This document shows positions 30,082-42,200 of a DNA stretch of 64,000 bases, piece after piece (the stretch's first letter is position 1; every line of letters starts with the position of its first letter). Source of the DNA: Struthidea cinerea (lineage: Eukaryota; Chordata; Aves; Passeriformes; Corcoracidae); assembly GCA_013397865.1 (NCBI GenBank), contig VZTI01000602.1, positions 72,208-136,207 of the forward strand. Reading direction: 5' to 3'. Under the pieces are notes generated by a model. The model made no database searches and had not been told where the DNA came from. It saw only the letters and a program-made list of their open reading frames with translations. A program made the position numbers and the translations under genes.

Positions 30082-30229
30082 ATGGGGAAGGAGCAGGAGC
30101 TGCTGGAGGCCGCGCGCACCGGGAACCTCCCGGCCGTGGAGAAGCTGCTCTCGGGGAAGCGTCTCAGCTCCGGCTTCGGCGGCTCCGGTGGTGGTGGCGG
30201 CGGCAGCGGCGGGGGCGCGGGGGGGGGCC
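30082..30229 (+). CDS. ANKS1A: ANKS1A exon 1, truncated by assembly gap in the poly-Gly tract
   Basis: The ATG at 30082-30084 sits in a good context (ccggccATGg). It reads MGKEQELLEAARTGNLPAVE, LLSGKRLSSGFGGSGGGGGG and further glycines until the Ns. Exon 2 needs two bases (AG) from exon 1 to make its first serine codon. The exon end and donor, plus about a dozen residues of Ser/Leu-rich sequence seen in human (SSLLS), must lie in the gap. Confidence 0.9.
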
Positions 30230-33200
30230 NNNNNNNNNNNNNNNNNNNNNNNNNNNNNNNNNNNNNNNNNNNNNNNNNNNNNNNNNNNNNNNNNNNNNNN
30301 NNNNNNNNNNNNNNNNNNNNNNNNNNNNNNNNNNNNNNNNNNNNNNNNNNNNNNNNNNNNNNNNNNNNNNNNNNNNNNNNNNNNNNGGAGCGGGGCGCTG
30401 TGGGTCGCGTGCGTGAGGCTGGGGGCTGCAGGGGAGCGGGGCTGGGAGGCAGCTGTAGGGCTTGGATGTGCTCGTGGAGTGCAGCGAGCGGGTGAGAGGG
30501 CTGTGGGACAAAGGGATGCCGGAGCTTCCTGGGGCTGCAGCGCTGCGGGGGAGGCCGGGGGTCTGTCCCCGGTCTGTCCCCCGTGGGGGTGGGCCGGAGC
30601 CGGAGGCTCCCCGGGTAGGAATCGAGGGCCCAGGGGGTGGGATGGGACATGGCAGCGGGCTGTGAGGGGTGCGTGAGCTGAGCACCGCCGAGAGTTTGGT
30701 GGGACCAGAGATGCGATGGGGCCGTGCCGGCGGGGGCTGCGGCGGAGCTCCTCGGGCTGGTGTGCCCTCGGCGAGAAGCCGAGAGCCGGTGGGCCGGGAG
30801 AGGAGAATGACTGTCTGGCTGTCTGGAGCGGGCACTGCCAGGGCTGGGTGCTGCCCGCAGGTGGCCTGTCCCCCTGGCATCAAAGCGCTGCTGTGCGGAT
30901 GCTGCAGACTGGCGTCGCTGGGAAGCTGTGGTGTGTCTGGAGGGCTCCATGGCCGGGGCAGGTTCCCGCGGTGGGAGAGCTGCTGGATGACTTTCCCGGG
31001 GCCCGGCTGCAGCCGGGTGTCGGGCGAGGTGTCCGGGCCCTGCGCTGGCATCCTCGCGGCTGGCGGTGACGCTCTGCCGGGTCTGGGCTCAGCGGGGGCT
31101 GCGGGGCTGGGGTCGGCTCGTCCCCAGCCCCATGCTGTGGAATTTGCTGGCTTGAAGCTCTTGGACCTTTGTTAGTTTTTTTTTCTATTCCCCGTTTTTT
31201 GGCATCACCTCTCGCTGCTGCGCTTCTGGAGCTGCAGCTTTGGCCCGCTTCGGCCTCTGCTGGGAATGCTGCTGCTCCTGGTCCCTGAGCAATTGGTTTG
31301 TACTGGGATGTGTGGAGGAGATTTGTGTCCGGTGCCAAGTGACACCGCTGCTACACGGCCTGACTGTTCAGAGGGATGTGACTCGCCCGTTTTCGGCCAA
31401 ATTTGAGCAGTTTTTCCTTTCACATAACCCAGTTGGGTACCTGCAGGTTGGGCTGGTGGCAGAGGCCTGCAGACATGAGAGAGCTCACCCTGCCCTGGGG
31501 CACACGTTTGCCTTTCTGAAACGTAAATCTACCCTTGGGTCGGGCTTTGTTCTTCTCTTTTGATATATTAAACAGTCTGAGCCCTTGTTTGAGTGGGTTG
31601 GATGTGCCCGCAGGGGACTCAGATCAGTGTAGAGGGTCGGTGCCGTTGAACACCCCGTGAGCTGAACCAGATCGGCCACTGCCTGACAGCACCCGGGCAC
31701 AACGGTGCCTTTTCCCTGCCTTTCCCTGGGACAGTGCCCGTGGTGCCACGGTCCTGGAGTGGTCCCTTGGTGCCAGAGTGGGCCAGGCCATCCCTTTGAG
31801 TCTGACCTGTTACTGCATTTCTCACATGGGAACGTGGCTTTGTGCACAGACATGTGTCTGAAGGACGGTGACTGTCACAGCTGTCACTCGTATTCTGTGT
31901 TCACCGCCGTGGTTGTTGGATGTACCTGTCAGTGACACTGGAACAACCCCTTTCCCCCACCCAGGTCCCAGCCCCTGAACCTGTTTCTCCCTGTACGGCT
32001 GGGATTTGTGCCTGTGACACCAGCTCCTGGGCTGGCTGCACACTGTGGGGCATGGCAGTGTGTCCTGTGTGCCATTTAGGGGCTTTGTGACAGTTTCCTA
32101 CCTCTTGACCACTTGTTGGGCTCTGGCTCTGTCTTAGGAGACTCCTCCAGGTGAGGAGCTTGTGGTGAGGTTTTGATGAGAAGCAGCTGTGGAGTGTCCC
32201 TGCAAGGAGAGGCCAGAGGGAGTCGGGGACAGGCTGGGACAGGCTGTAGGGACCAGACAGATGGACTTCAGGGTGGAGAAAACCTCACCTTTTCCGATGC
32301 TAGAACATGGGAACTTTTCTAATGTGGGGTTTTGCCTGCCGTGTTTGTCGGGAGAAGCCTGCCCTCGGTCAGGTCTGTGTGCTCCATATTTTCCCTTCCT
32401 CGGGCAGCCCTTGGCCCTGCTCAGGCTGATCCCTGGTCCTGCTGAGGCTCCTCACGTCTGTAAGGATTTCTCCTGACACAGGAGCTGCTGAGCTGCCCTC
32501 CACCCCCAGAGCTCATGCCCTGAGCAGGATCATAAACACCCTGCTGGGCTGGCACCTTTGTTCCTTTCTTCACCCGATTTCAGGTCCCTATTTTAGTTCC
32601 TATTTTATTTATTTTTTAAGTCCCACTGCTTGGACAACCTGTTCCCAATTCTCATCTCTCCTGAGGTGCCTGTCCCAGCTTTGTCTGGTAGTCCTGCATT
32701 TCAGGTGTCTCAAAGATAGAGTTTTGGATGGGGTACAAACCAGGCATTCCCTGGAATTCCCCCATTACACCTGGTACGTGCTGAGCTGGCACCTGCTCTG
32801 AGCTGGCACTCATTGGTTTGGGCCATTTCTCTTCCAAAGAGAGCAAGTGCTGCTCCATGAAGTGCCAGAAGATGCCCCTGGCAGTAAATTCCTTGGAATG
32901 TGGTGTTTTATCAGGTAACCTGAGCTGCCACCGTGTCTGTTATCAGTTAAATGTGAACTTTGTCACGGTCTGGGCTGTGTTGCTCCTGCCGAGGCCGAGC
33001 AGGGCCTGCTGGGTGTGGAGCCACGCACGGACTCCAATCACCTGTGGCTGCAGGTGAGCAGGAAACAGGATGGGATGAAGCGGGATAAGCCACAGGAGGA
33101 GGAACTTCAAAGACAATGAAAGTCTCTCTCGAGGGGTGAATGTGCCAGGGTGTAACACTCAGGACGTTGGGCAGAAGAATAAACCCCAGTGGGAAGCTGA

Positions 33201-36200
33201 TGGGAATCGGGAATGCTGACAGCAGGCTGGGGGAATGGGAAGGATGCAGGAGGGGGAAAATGGGAGTGTGGATTTGCCAGAGCAGATGGTGGGCTCACAA
33301 AGAGGTGATGGCTGCCAGGGTTTGGGAGGCTCAGCTCCCTGCCGGCATCCACGCAGCCCCTGGGATCTGCCAGGGCCTGGGGAGCTGCTGGAGGCCTGGC
33401 CCAGCAGTCGGGAGCAGATCCCGGCTCCTCGGCCAGGCCCAGCTGCTCCGGTTCCAGCCATGGATCATGGCACAGGCAGAAGCACCGTGTGAGGAGCAGG
33501 GAGCAGCCAGAGAGAAAACCCACTCCGTGCATGCACAGCTTAAGGCTTATGAGCAACAGCAAGACCAGAAATCAGAGATGCTCCGTGAATCCATGAGGTT
33601 TCTTGGGGTTATGAGCCACTTTTGCATTGAGGCCGCAGAATTTGATTTATTGTATTTTTTTTTCAGTGGTTTACTGTGAAGTTAAAGGCGGGAAACAACA
33701 AAACAGTCTGTGGCTGAGCTATCAGTCTGCATTCAGGAGGTTTTGCCAGGAGCAATGAGGGATGGGTTGTGTTAAAGCCAAATCTGCAGAAGCAGCTTTT
33801 TATTTTCGTCTGTGGCTGTGAAAAGCCTGGATCTCTGTTGCCAGAGGGGGAAACTGAGGCTGCTGCTGAGCCCTGGATGGGATATGCAGTGCTCAGGGAG
33901 TGTATCAAGGAGACGCTTCTGCTGGGAATGAGGAGTTGAGGTGCACATCTGTTGTGGGAAGGGTCGAGTGCTGCTCCATAGAAGCCACAGCCCTTGTTCC
34001 AGCCCTTTTGCAGCAGTTGCTGCTGGCGAGGGGTCTGGTTGGTTTAGGAAATGACGTGGTGGGATGGCAGAACACTTGAGGTGGCTTCCAACAGTCCAAG
34101 GGTGGTTGGAAGTCAGAAAAATGAGTTCTTTTTCAAAAAAGTGGAGTTTGGTGTTTGTTCTGGTGTGGCTGCTGGTTTACAGCAGGGATCTGTTAGTGCC
34201 CTGTGTACTCCTGGGGGGTGAGGCTCCAACTGTTCCTGTCTGCTGCTGTTCCCTCGGGAAGGGACATGGTGCCATTGCCAGGGAAGAGGGGGATTGCCCT
34301 GTCCGAGGTCAGGGTCGGGGTGTCTGTCCCTGCATGTGTCCCCAGGCTTTGTGGGTTAGCACCGAGTCCTGCAGTGTCCGGCGGAGACAGCGGCAGGGAA
34401 CAGCAGGGAGGCTCCAGGGTCCAGCTTCCAGGGTTGTGCAAACAAGGTGCTGCCCTCTCTTCCCCTTCCCCTTCCCCATCACAAGGGAGCTGCTCCTGCT
34501 GCATTCCCACGGAACAGGGCAACGCTGGGTCTTTCCCTCGTCCTGCTGCTGTGATTAATCACCTCGCCCACTTTAAACCTTCTCCTCTCCACACCCTCCC
34601 GTGCACACGGCGCAGTGGGACAGATCCCTCTTTAATTACACGCCCGAGCACAGGGATTGCTGAAGGTGCTTGTGCCACAGGCACAGGTGTGCACCTCAGC
34701 TTGGAATTGTTTCCTAAGCACTTCTTAAAGAATTCAAAGGCTGCAGTTACTGGCTGTGACTCTGCGGTGTTTTGTCTCTGTGTGATCTTGTGATGCAGCT
34801 CTGGGAAGGTTTTATTTGCGTGCTTTGGTCAGCGCAGTTCCGTGTTCAGGGCTGGGTCAGGCAGGAGCACTGGGCTCTCCTCACTCCGGGACCTCGGAGC
34901 AGTGGCATTAGCCCTGCCCTGCTCGCCCAAGCCAGTGGGCAAAGCAGGACTTGTGGTTTCACAGCACCTGGGGCTTTCTTGGGCACATGGGAATTGATGG
35001 GTTGAGGGGTACCCTGCCTGTGAAACCCCCTTTGGCACAGACCTGTCTCACTCCCTTCCCGATGGGCTGTAGGCAACCCCACGTTTCCAGGGTTTGGTTG
35101 GCAGAGAGGGGGAGTGGAAGGCTCTGCACAGGTGGGTGTTGGGCGGGCTGAACATTCTTCCAAGTGTTGGCTTCCCATCAGTCTTTACCCACGTGCTGAG
35201 TCCTCTGGTGCTCTGGGACTCGCTGTCTTGGGAATGTCAATGTGTCATCGTGTTTGTGTCAGACAGAGGGTGAGAACATGAGATTAGTTTTTACTTTGCT
35301 TTGAGAGTGTTTTGAAGTGCCAAGCAGCTTTGGAAATACCCATATGCTCATGTGGGTTACCTCAAATGCTCCATCAGGGAAGTTGCTGTGAGCTGAGGTG
35401 TGGTGTGAGGAGTGTCACAGGGGTCCTGGTCTCAGGTGAGGAGAATCATGTGGCTCCCATTGTGTTGAGAATGCTGAGGATGTTGGAACCAAGGCAGCTA
35501 CTGCTGCTGGTGGTGCAGGATGTGAACAGTCACAGCGTCCCACGGTGGCAGGGGCTGGGGGCTGGAGCAGAGCCCAGGCACAAGGCTGCCAGGTGTTTTT
35601 CCAGTTGCCAGGTTACACACCTTCCCAGGAGCATTTGCACCTAAGGTTTGTGCTCTGTCCTCTCATGGAAGGAGCAGTGAAACGCATCCACTACATGCAT
35701 TTACTTATTTCCCGTGCCATGCCCAGGCCTGGCTCCAGCACTGGCTGGAGGATCCTGAACAGCTGTATGAAGCCTGGGTTGTTTGTGCTCAGGTGCTTGT
35801 GAGACTTGAGTGCCCTGAGGGAATGTTTGTGAGGTTCCCTGGGGGCTTTTTGATTTGTATACCCCGACTTCTTATCCTGCCATTGAGCTGTGTGGGGAAT
35901 TTGGGGAACAGAACACAGCTATGCCTGTCACCAAACCTGGGGTATTTGGGTGATGAGATCCTGACGTTTCCACAGCCTCGTGGCCTCCACTTGTATCATC
36001 GGTCCTGAAACTGAGGAAATGTCACTGCAGATCTGAGCACAGCTGGAGCACTCCGTGTTCTGAAGGCAGGAGTGATGCAGAGCTCAGCTGGATGCTGAGT
36101 GTTTGACGGATGGGTTTGTGCACTTTTCAGTGCCGTGTAAAGATTCCAGCTTGGCCTGCCCGGAATGAGGGGCCCGGCCACCCCCAGCCCCTCTTCTCGA

Positions 36201-39200
36201 GGTTTGGCTGTGCCAGGGGAAACACTGCAGCTGGCAGGTCTAACAAACTCCTGTCTGCCGAGGCTGCACAGTTCCTGGATCCAGCAGGAGGGAATGGCAG
36301 GAACCTGCAGGTGAGGGCATGGAGGAGCAGTGCCTCCCCTTCCCTTCTACTCCCTGCGTGCAGCAGTCGTGCCCAAACAATGAGTTTTGGTGAGGTGGAG
36401 CTGCTCCACTCGGTGCCACAGGTGCCCTCCGGCTGTGGAAGGCCCTTTGGCAGGGAGCAGAACTTTCTGGAGATGAATGGTTGGAACAGTATTTGGTGTA
36501 TTGGGAGCAGCTGAGCCAAGTAACAGTGTTCATCCAGCTGGATTTTTGTGAGGTAACGCATCGTGTCAGTGAGACTGAAGGACAAACAAACAGGATAGAA
36601 AGGACACAGGTGAAAGGTGTGACACGGAGTACAGGTAATAAAGAATGGAGGAAGTGCATCCATGTCATGCCTGACCAGAAGGAAAGCCCCTCTCAGCTGC
36701 CCTGGGACAAAGGGAAGTCAGTTCCTGGAGGCTGAGCCCCTCCTGTGGCAGTGCCCGAGGGGCTGCCAGGCTGGCTCTCAGCAGAGAACGTGTGCTGACA
36801 CCTCCACTCCGTGTGAGCCCATCACCTTTCCCGGGCTGTGCCATCCACTCCTGCTCCATTCCGCTCCTCGGATGCAGCTGTGGAGTGCTGTAGTGCTCTG
36901 GCTGTGGAATCCTTTCAAGGTGAAGTGTCCTCGAGATGAGAGGGTGCCTCTGAACACGGGTGATGGCCGTTTCCTCTTGTCACTGCAGCACGAGCTCTGC
37001 CCGATGCTGAGCTGGCACTGTCACTGTCCCAAAGAGCTCGCTCCAGAGTACAGCTTAGTCATGGAAATGAGATAAATCCTATTTCACAGAAACTGGTAAA
37101 AATAAAACTGTTGAGGATTGATTTGTTTCTATAGCAACCGACTGGCGAAGTGAACACAGCTGCTGTCTGCAGGAGGGAGGAAAACAGAGCTGGAAATGTC
37201 GGTGCACCTGGGCTGGCTGTCAACAACGGAGAGCCTGGGGGCTGAGGAGGGAGCAAATGCTCAAATAAAGACAGGGCAGGAAGGTGTGAGCTGCTTTTGG
37301 AATGAAATTGGAGCTGAAGTGTGTGAATGTGCCCTCTTCTTCACAAAACCTGGAGAGCCTGTGTGATGTCCTCAGAGCTCTTTATGTCCTGTTGCCCAAA
37401 GGATGTGTTCCTGCACCCTCGTGGGTGGGGAAATGCCCTGGCCTGGGTCAGGCAGGGCGTTGATCCCACATGGTACCTGGGTATCCATCACGTCACATTC
37501 ACATTTCTAGACCTGAATCTAAAATGACTTTGTCCTGGTGCCATGGCTCAATGAGAAGTACTCAGCTTTGAGAAGTTTGGATGAATCAGATTGGAGTTAA
37601 ACTTTTTCAATTGCCCTTTAACTGAAACTGAATGTGGTGCTGGATGCTGGGCAGGGATTCCTGCAAGTGCTTGTGTCCTGGAAGAAAATCCAGTTGGGCC
37701 TCCAGACTGCTGGATAAGGGGCTTAAGTTTGGAACTATTTTTATCTCGGCAGTGTGTAGATTTGTGTGGTTTTTACTTTTTCCTAAGCCAAGGATTTTAG
37801 CCAGCTCTGACACACGCAGGATGTTAAGGTGGCTGTTTCCCCAGGGTCAGTGAGGGTGAGCTGTTTAAATGTTTGGGAGGCTGCAGGATGCAAAGTGCTG
37901 GGACCGTGTGTTCAGGTACATGCTTGGCTTGCTGATGTGTGGCTGTTGAGGGTTTCAGGTGAAAATCGGGGTATACATCTGGCGTAGCAGGATGCTGAGG
38001 GAGTTACAGGAGGAGGAGTGTGTGTGTATGGCTTTACTGGACGCTCTGCAGGAGCCCGAGTTATTCAGCTGGAGGAAAGTTGAGCTCGAGTTGGTGTTTA
38101 GGTTTGGTAAGCCCAGGTATGTTCACACTCCTCCCTTGTTTAAACACATGGTTTGTTTTAAAGGGAAATTAGATTTAAAAATAAACCTCAAGCTTTTTCC
38201 AGTTCAAAGGAAGTGTCTGTAGTGCCACGTACTGAGGACACGAGAACAAAACCCTGTGTGAGAAAGAGTGCCATAAATATTGTGTAAATACATTATCTCA
38301 TTAGATTTTTATCTAATCCCGTGTCCTGCTGTTGTGCAGACTCCTGGGGCGAGGAAGGCTGAAGATGTCATAGGTGGTCTTTCAAATCTAGTATTTGAAG
38401 TGGGTTGGAAATCAGGTGAATCGACTTTTGCCTCATCCTAATTAAGACACTGAGAAATCCGCTCAAGTTTGGCATTACAAAGTGCACGATTTTAGAACAG
38501 AATCCGATTCCAGAGGCTGGGTGCCTGCTGAGGTTTGAAGCACCCCCATGCAGGGACCCAGGTGGGCTCCACAGGCTCTTCCTCACTGCTCTTGGTTTCA
38601 GGAATCAGCACAATTTTTTTAGGAATCAGGAACAGGATTATGATAAAGCTTTAAGCTCTAAAGACTTCAAAGCTTTGCGTCCTGATCTTGGTTCTGTTAC
38701 AAGGACAGTGAAATCCATCAGATGACTTAAATAAGAGACTGTGTCCTGTGGACTTGTGTTGGTTTTTTGCTAGTGTTTCTTTCCAGTGATTTCTTAAGCC
38801 CTGGTTTCTCGCTGCACGGTGGGGACTCTGATGGAGTTGACTGCCCTGTAAGAGATGTTTGACCTCGATTCATCCCATGATCCCCATGGATGACTTGTGG
38901 CTGTCCTGGAGTGTTGTTAGTAACCACCTTTGCATGATTTTCAGTTACTGCATTGCCCCTGTGCCCCTTTCACAGCTTCTTTCAGCCTGGTGCAGGCTGT
39001 GAAGCTGTGTCTGACCTCCTGTGGCTCATCTACTTTGGGTCAGAACAGCTGAAAATGGAACTTGGAGGATGTGTGGAATTCGTGCTGGATTTGGCATTTT
39101 GGAAATATTTCCTCTAATCTCAACAGAAATTATTTCACAGAAGGAATGAAACAGGATGTGACCTTGACATTCCTTTTCACTGAAAATAAAGACTAAAGAG

Positions 39201-42200
39201 AATTGGTTTAAAAGCTCTGAGGATCCTGGTTGTTATATGGGTGTGAGTGTTACAGCTGAGATACAATTATTTGCTGCAACAGTCACAGTAACCCTGAAAT
39301 TGTTTGAAGTAATGGAGAGTTTTATCCTGCATATATTTAGGAGTCTGAGTGGCATATGTACATTCCTTCTGTACATTAAAAATGTTGGGCTGGGAAAGGC
39401 TCTGCTGCTGAAAGCAGCTCCAGAGCTGTACCGAACAGAGAAAAGGCTCAGAGCTGGGTCTCAGAGAAGTGGGCAGAAATATTTCAAGGGGTTTGGAACA
39501 TCTTATGTTGTGTATGTTCCCCAAATAACGAAGTTTTTTTTCTGGTGAGGAAAAAAGCTGTTTGAGGCTGTCATTGTGTGCAGAGTCAGAGCTGGCATTT
39601 GGGTGAAACCAGGACTGGAAGCTGCAGATCCACCATGAAATATGTGGGAACATCTCTCTTTGCTGCCCGTTCCATTATCGGTTCGGTTTTCCAGCATTTG
39701 GGGTTGGTGCAGCTGCCTCTGGTGGCTCTTGGGAGCGGTCCCTGCCCTTCCCCAGGGCTCTCGGAGCAGGGCAGGGCGGTCACGCTCCATACCCTCTGTT
39801 CGACTGCCCGGCTCATGCCCTCAGCTCTCAGCACTCGTGTTTTTCAGCTCTAACCTTATCTCTGTACAGATAGCACAGACAAGTAATGACAACTTCTAGG
39901 AGCTATCTCAGGATTTGGGAATAATTTCCTGCTTTGGCCCTTCACTCCTGTTCCTGCTCGCTAGCAGACTGGATTGCAAGGATGCTTCTGGAGTAAAAGG
40001 ATGTCCTTTCTGATGTCCATCCTTCTTTTCCTGAGCTTTTCCTTAGGAGCTGTTGTCTAAGTCAGTGCTTTCTCTGCTCGTGCAGCATCCACCAGGAACA
40101 AGCAGAGCTGATCACAGAGCTCTGTGGCTGCTCAGGTGTGTCCCCGTGCTCCCATCCGAGCCACCACGGGGTCACTTCTCTGTTTGCCCTCCTCCTCTCG
40201 CTGTCTTTGCTCTCTCCTTTCCCTGTCGCTTGCTCTTTGGGCACCCAATTAAAAAGCTCATCAAGAAGGAATGTCTCTGGAGTCGGTGGTATGTCGGTGC
40301 CTCCTTTGTGTCCCGCACTGTTGCCAGTTAATCTCTCCTCGCTGTGTCTTTCTTTAGCCCTCAGGGACTCCTGGTTAAGCTGGAGCTGGGATTTGATACA
40401 GGCTTAAATGGAGCCATGCGGGTGAGCGGCTGGGCTGCTGGTGTGGGCTGTGTTCAAGGGTAAAGTGTGCTCCAAACGCTTCAGTGGAAGCTTTGTTATG
40501 GCTCTGAATTCTCCAGTCCTGTGTCCCCTTCCTTGAGGGCCTCGCCTCCCATCCTGTCGTTCTGCTGTTTGGTATCAGAGCAACTCATTTCCTTTTCACT
40601 GCAGCACCGTGTTTCTGCTGTCTGTCCTGGTGTCCTGGGCTGGAGCCCAGCGGTCCCTCCCAATGTCCGTGGGTCTCCCCGTGTGCACAGAATTGAGCAC
40701 TGCGGTGCCAGCGCCGATTCACAGTCCTCCTGTCACTGATCTGGGCAATGTCACAGGGGAAGGGGAATGTCGTGCGAGGCTCTGTCTCACTGGTTTCAGT
40801 CTCCCTAAGGCAAAAGTGCACTCTCTGTGCAGTTGTTGGTACAAAATAATTGCATTTTCTTTTTTAATTGCTGTGGGGAAGGGGTAATTTGGTCCCTGAA
40901 TCTCTGTCTCTGCTTGACTTGGCCTATTTACCTGCTTTTCATCCGCCCCAGGTCAGACACGTCACGGTTCAGTGTTCCAGGTGTCAGGGCTGGGCAGCAG
41001 CCAGGCTGAGAGGGATGTGAGCAGGTTTTGGGAAGGGGTGGGCAGCAGGCAGGCTGGGAAGGGGTGGGCAGCAGCCAGGCTGAGAGGGGCGTGAGTGGGT
41101 TTTGGGANNNNNNNNNNNNNNNNNNNNNNNNNNNNNNNNNNNNNNNNNNNNNNNNNNNNNNNNNNNNNNNNNNNNNNNNNNNNNNNNNNNNNNNNNNNNN
41201 NNNNNNNNNNNNNNNNNNNNNNNNNNNNNNNNNNNNNNNNNNNNNNNNNNNNNNNNNNNNNNNNNNNNNNNNNNNNNNNNNNNNNNNNNNNNNNNNNNNN
41301 NNNNNNNNNNNNNNNNNNNNNNNNNNNNNNNNNNNNNNNNNNNNNNNNNNNNNNNTGGGTTTTGGGAGGGGGGTGGCAGCAGCCGGGCTGAGGGTTGTGA
41401 GTGGGTTTTGGGAGGGGGGTGGCAGCAGGCAGGCTGAGGGATGTGAGTGTGGGTGACATGGCACAAAGTGAAGGGGCAGTGCCCAGGCAGAAGCCATGGT
41501 GGCCCAGAGGAGCGTTGGAGCGTGGCCGGCTGGGCTGAGCAGGCAGACCTGGAGAAGTCTTTTAGTGCTGAGATGGGGAGAACTTGGGGGTGGTTTATTG
41601 TCTCTCTATAGAGAGGTCTGAGACTTCACCAGGAGGAGGGTGTCCATGTTTCAGTAAAGTATCACCATCCCCATACCCTTCTAAGTGCAAGGTGCTAGAA
41701 ATCCCAGATTCCCACTCAGATGCGTATTGGATCAGACCTCTGTGGGTGCTGGAAACAAACGGTAACTTTGAGGTGTTCTGATCCCGTTGATGTTGTCTGA
41801 CAGTGAGCAGAGGGTGACACATTTTCTGCCATCCTAAAACACTTAATTGGCACATCCCTTCCTGTGCAAGGGCACTGGCAGGCGGGGGGTGGGGGGGAAT
41901 GTGCTCTACCACAATTTTTTCTGCACAAGTTCCTTTTGATGACATTTTTACTCCAAGCTCAGAGCTTTGTGCCTGTCAGAAGGGAACAGTGCAGATGGAC
42001 ATGTTGGGCTCCAGACACGATGCTCCATTGCTGTTGGCTGACTGACATGTCCCGTGGGATTCTGCAGCTTGTTAAATCATCTCACAAAGGAGAAGGGGGA
42101 GGGAAAGCGTGGTGCGAGGTTGCCAGCTGTAGCCAGCACAGTGCTGCAGCATCAGCTGCTTGGTGGTTTTGATCAGGAATTTGTGGCTGCCCAGGCAGTT

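Noticed and set aside
30000..31051. Minus-strand open frames of 295-316 codons across the ANKS1A exon 1 gap
   Set aside because: They are bridged by 157 Ns and composed of Pro/Ser/Arg antisense CpG-island sequence. Not credible as genes.
40928..41497. Open frames of up to 189 codons through the 41-kb minisatellite
   Set aside because: Mostly Ns plus tandem repeat; no codon signature.
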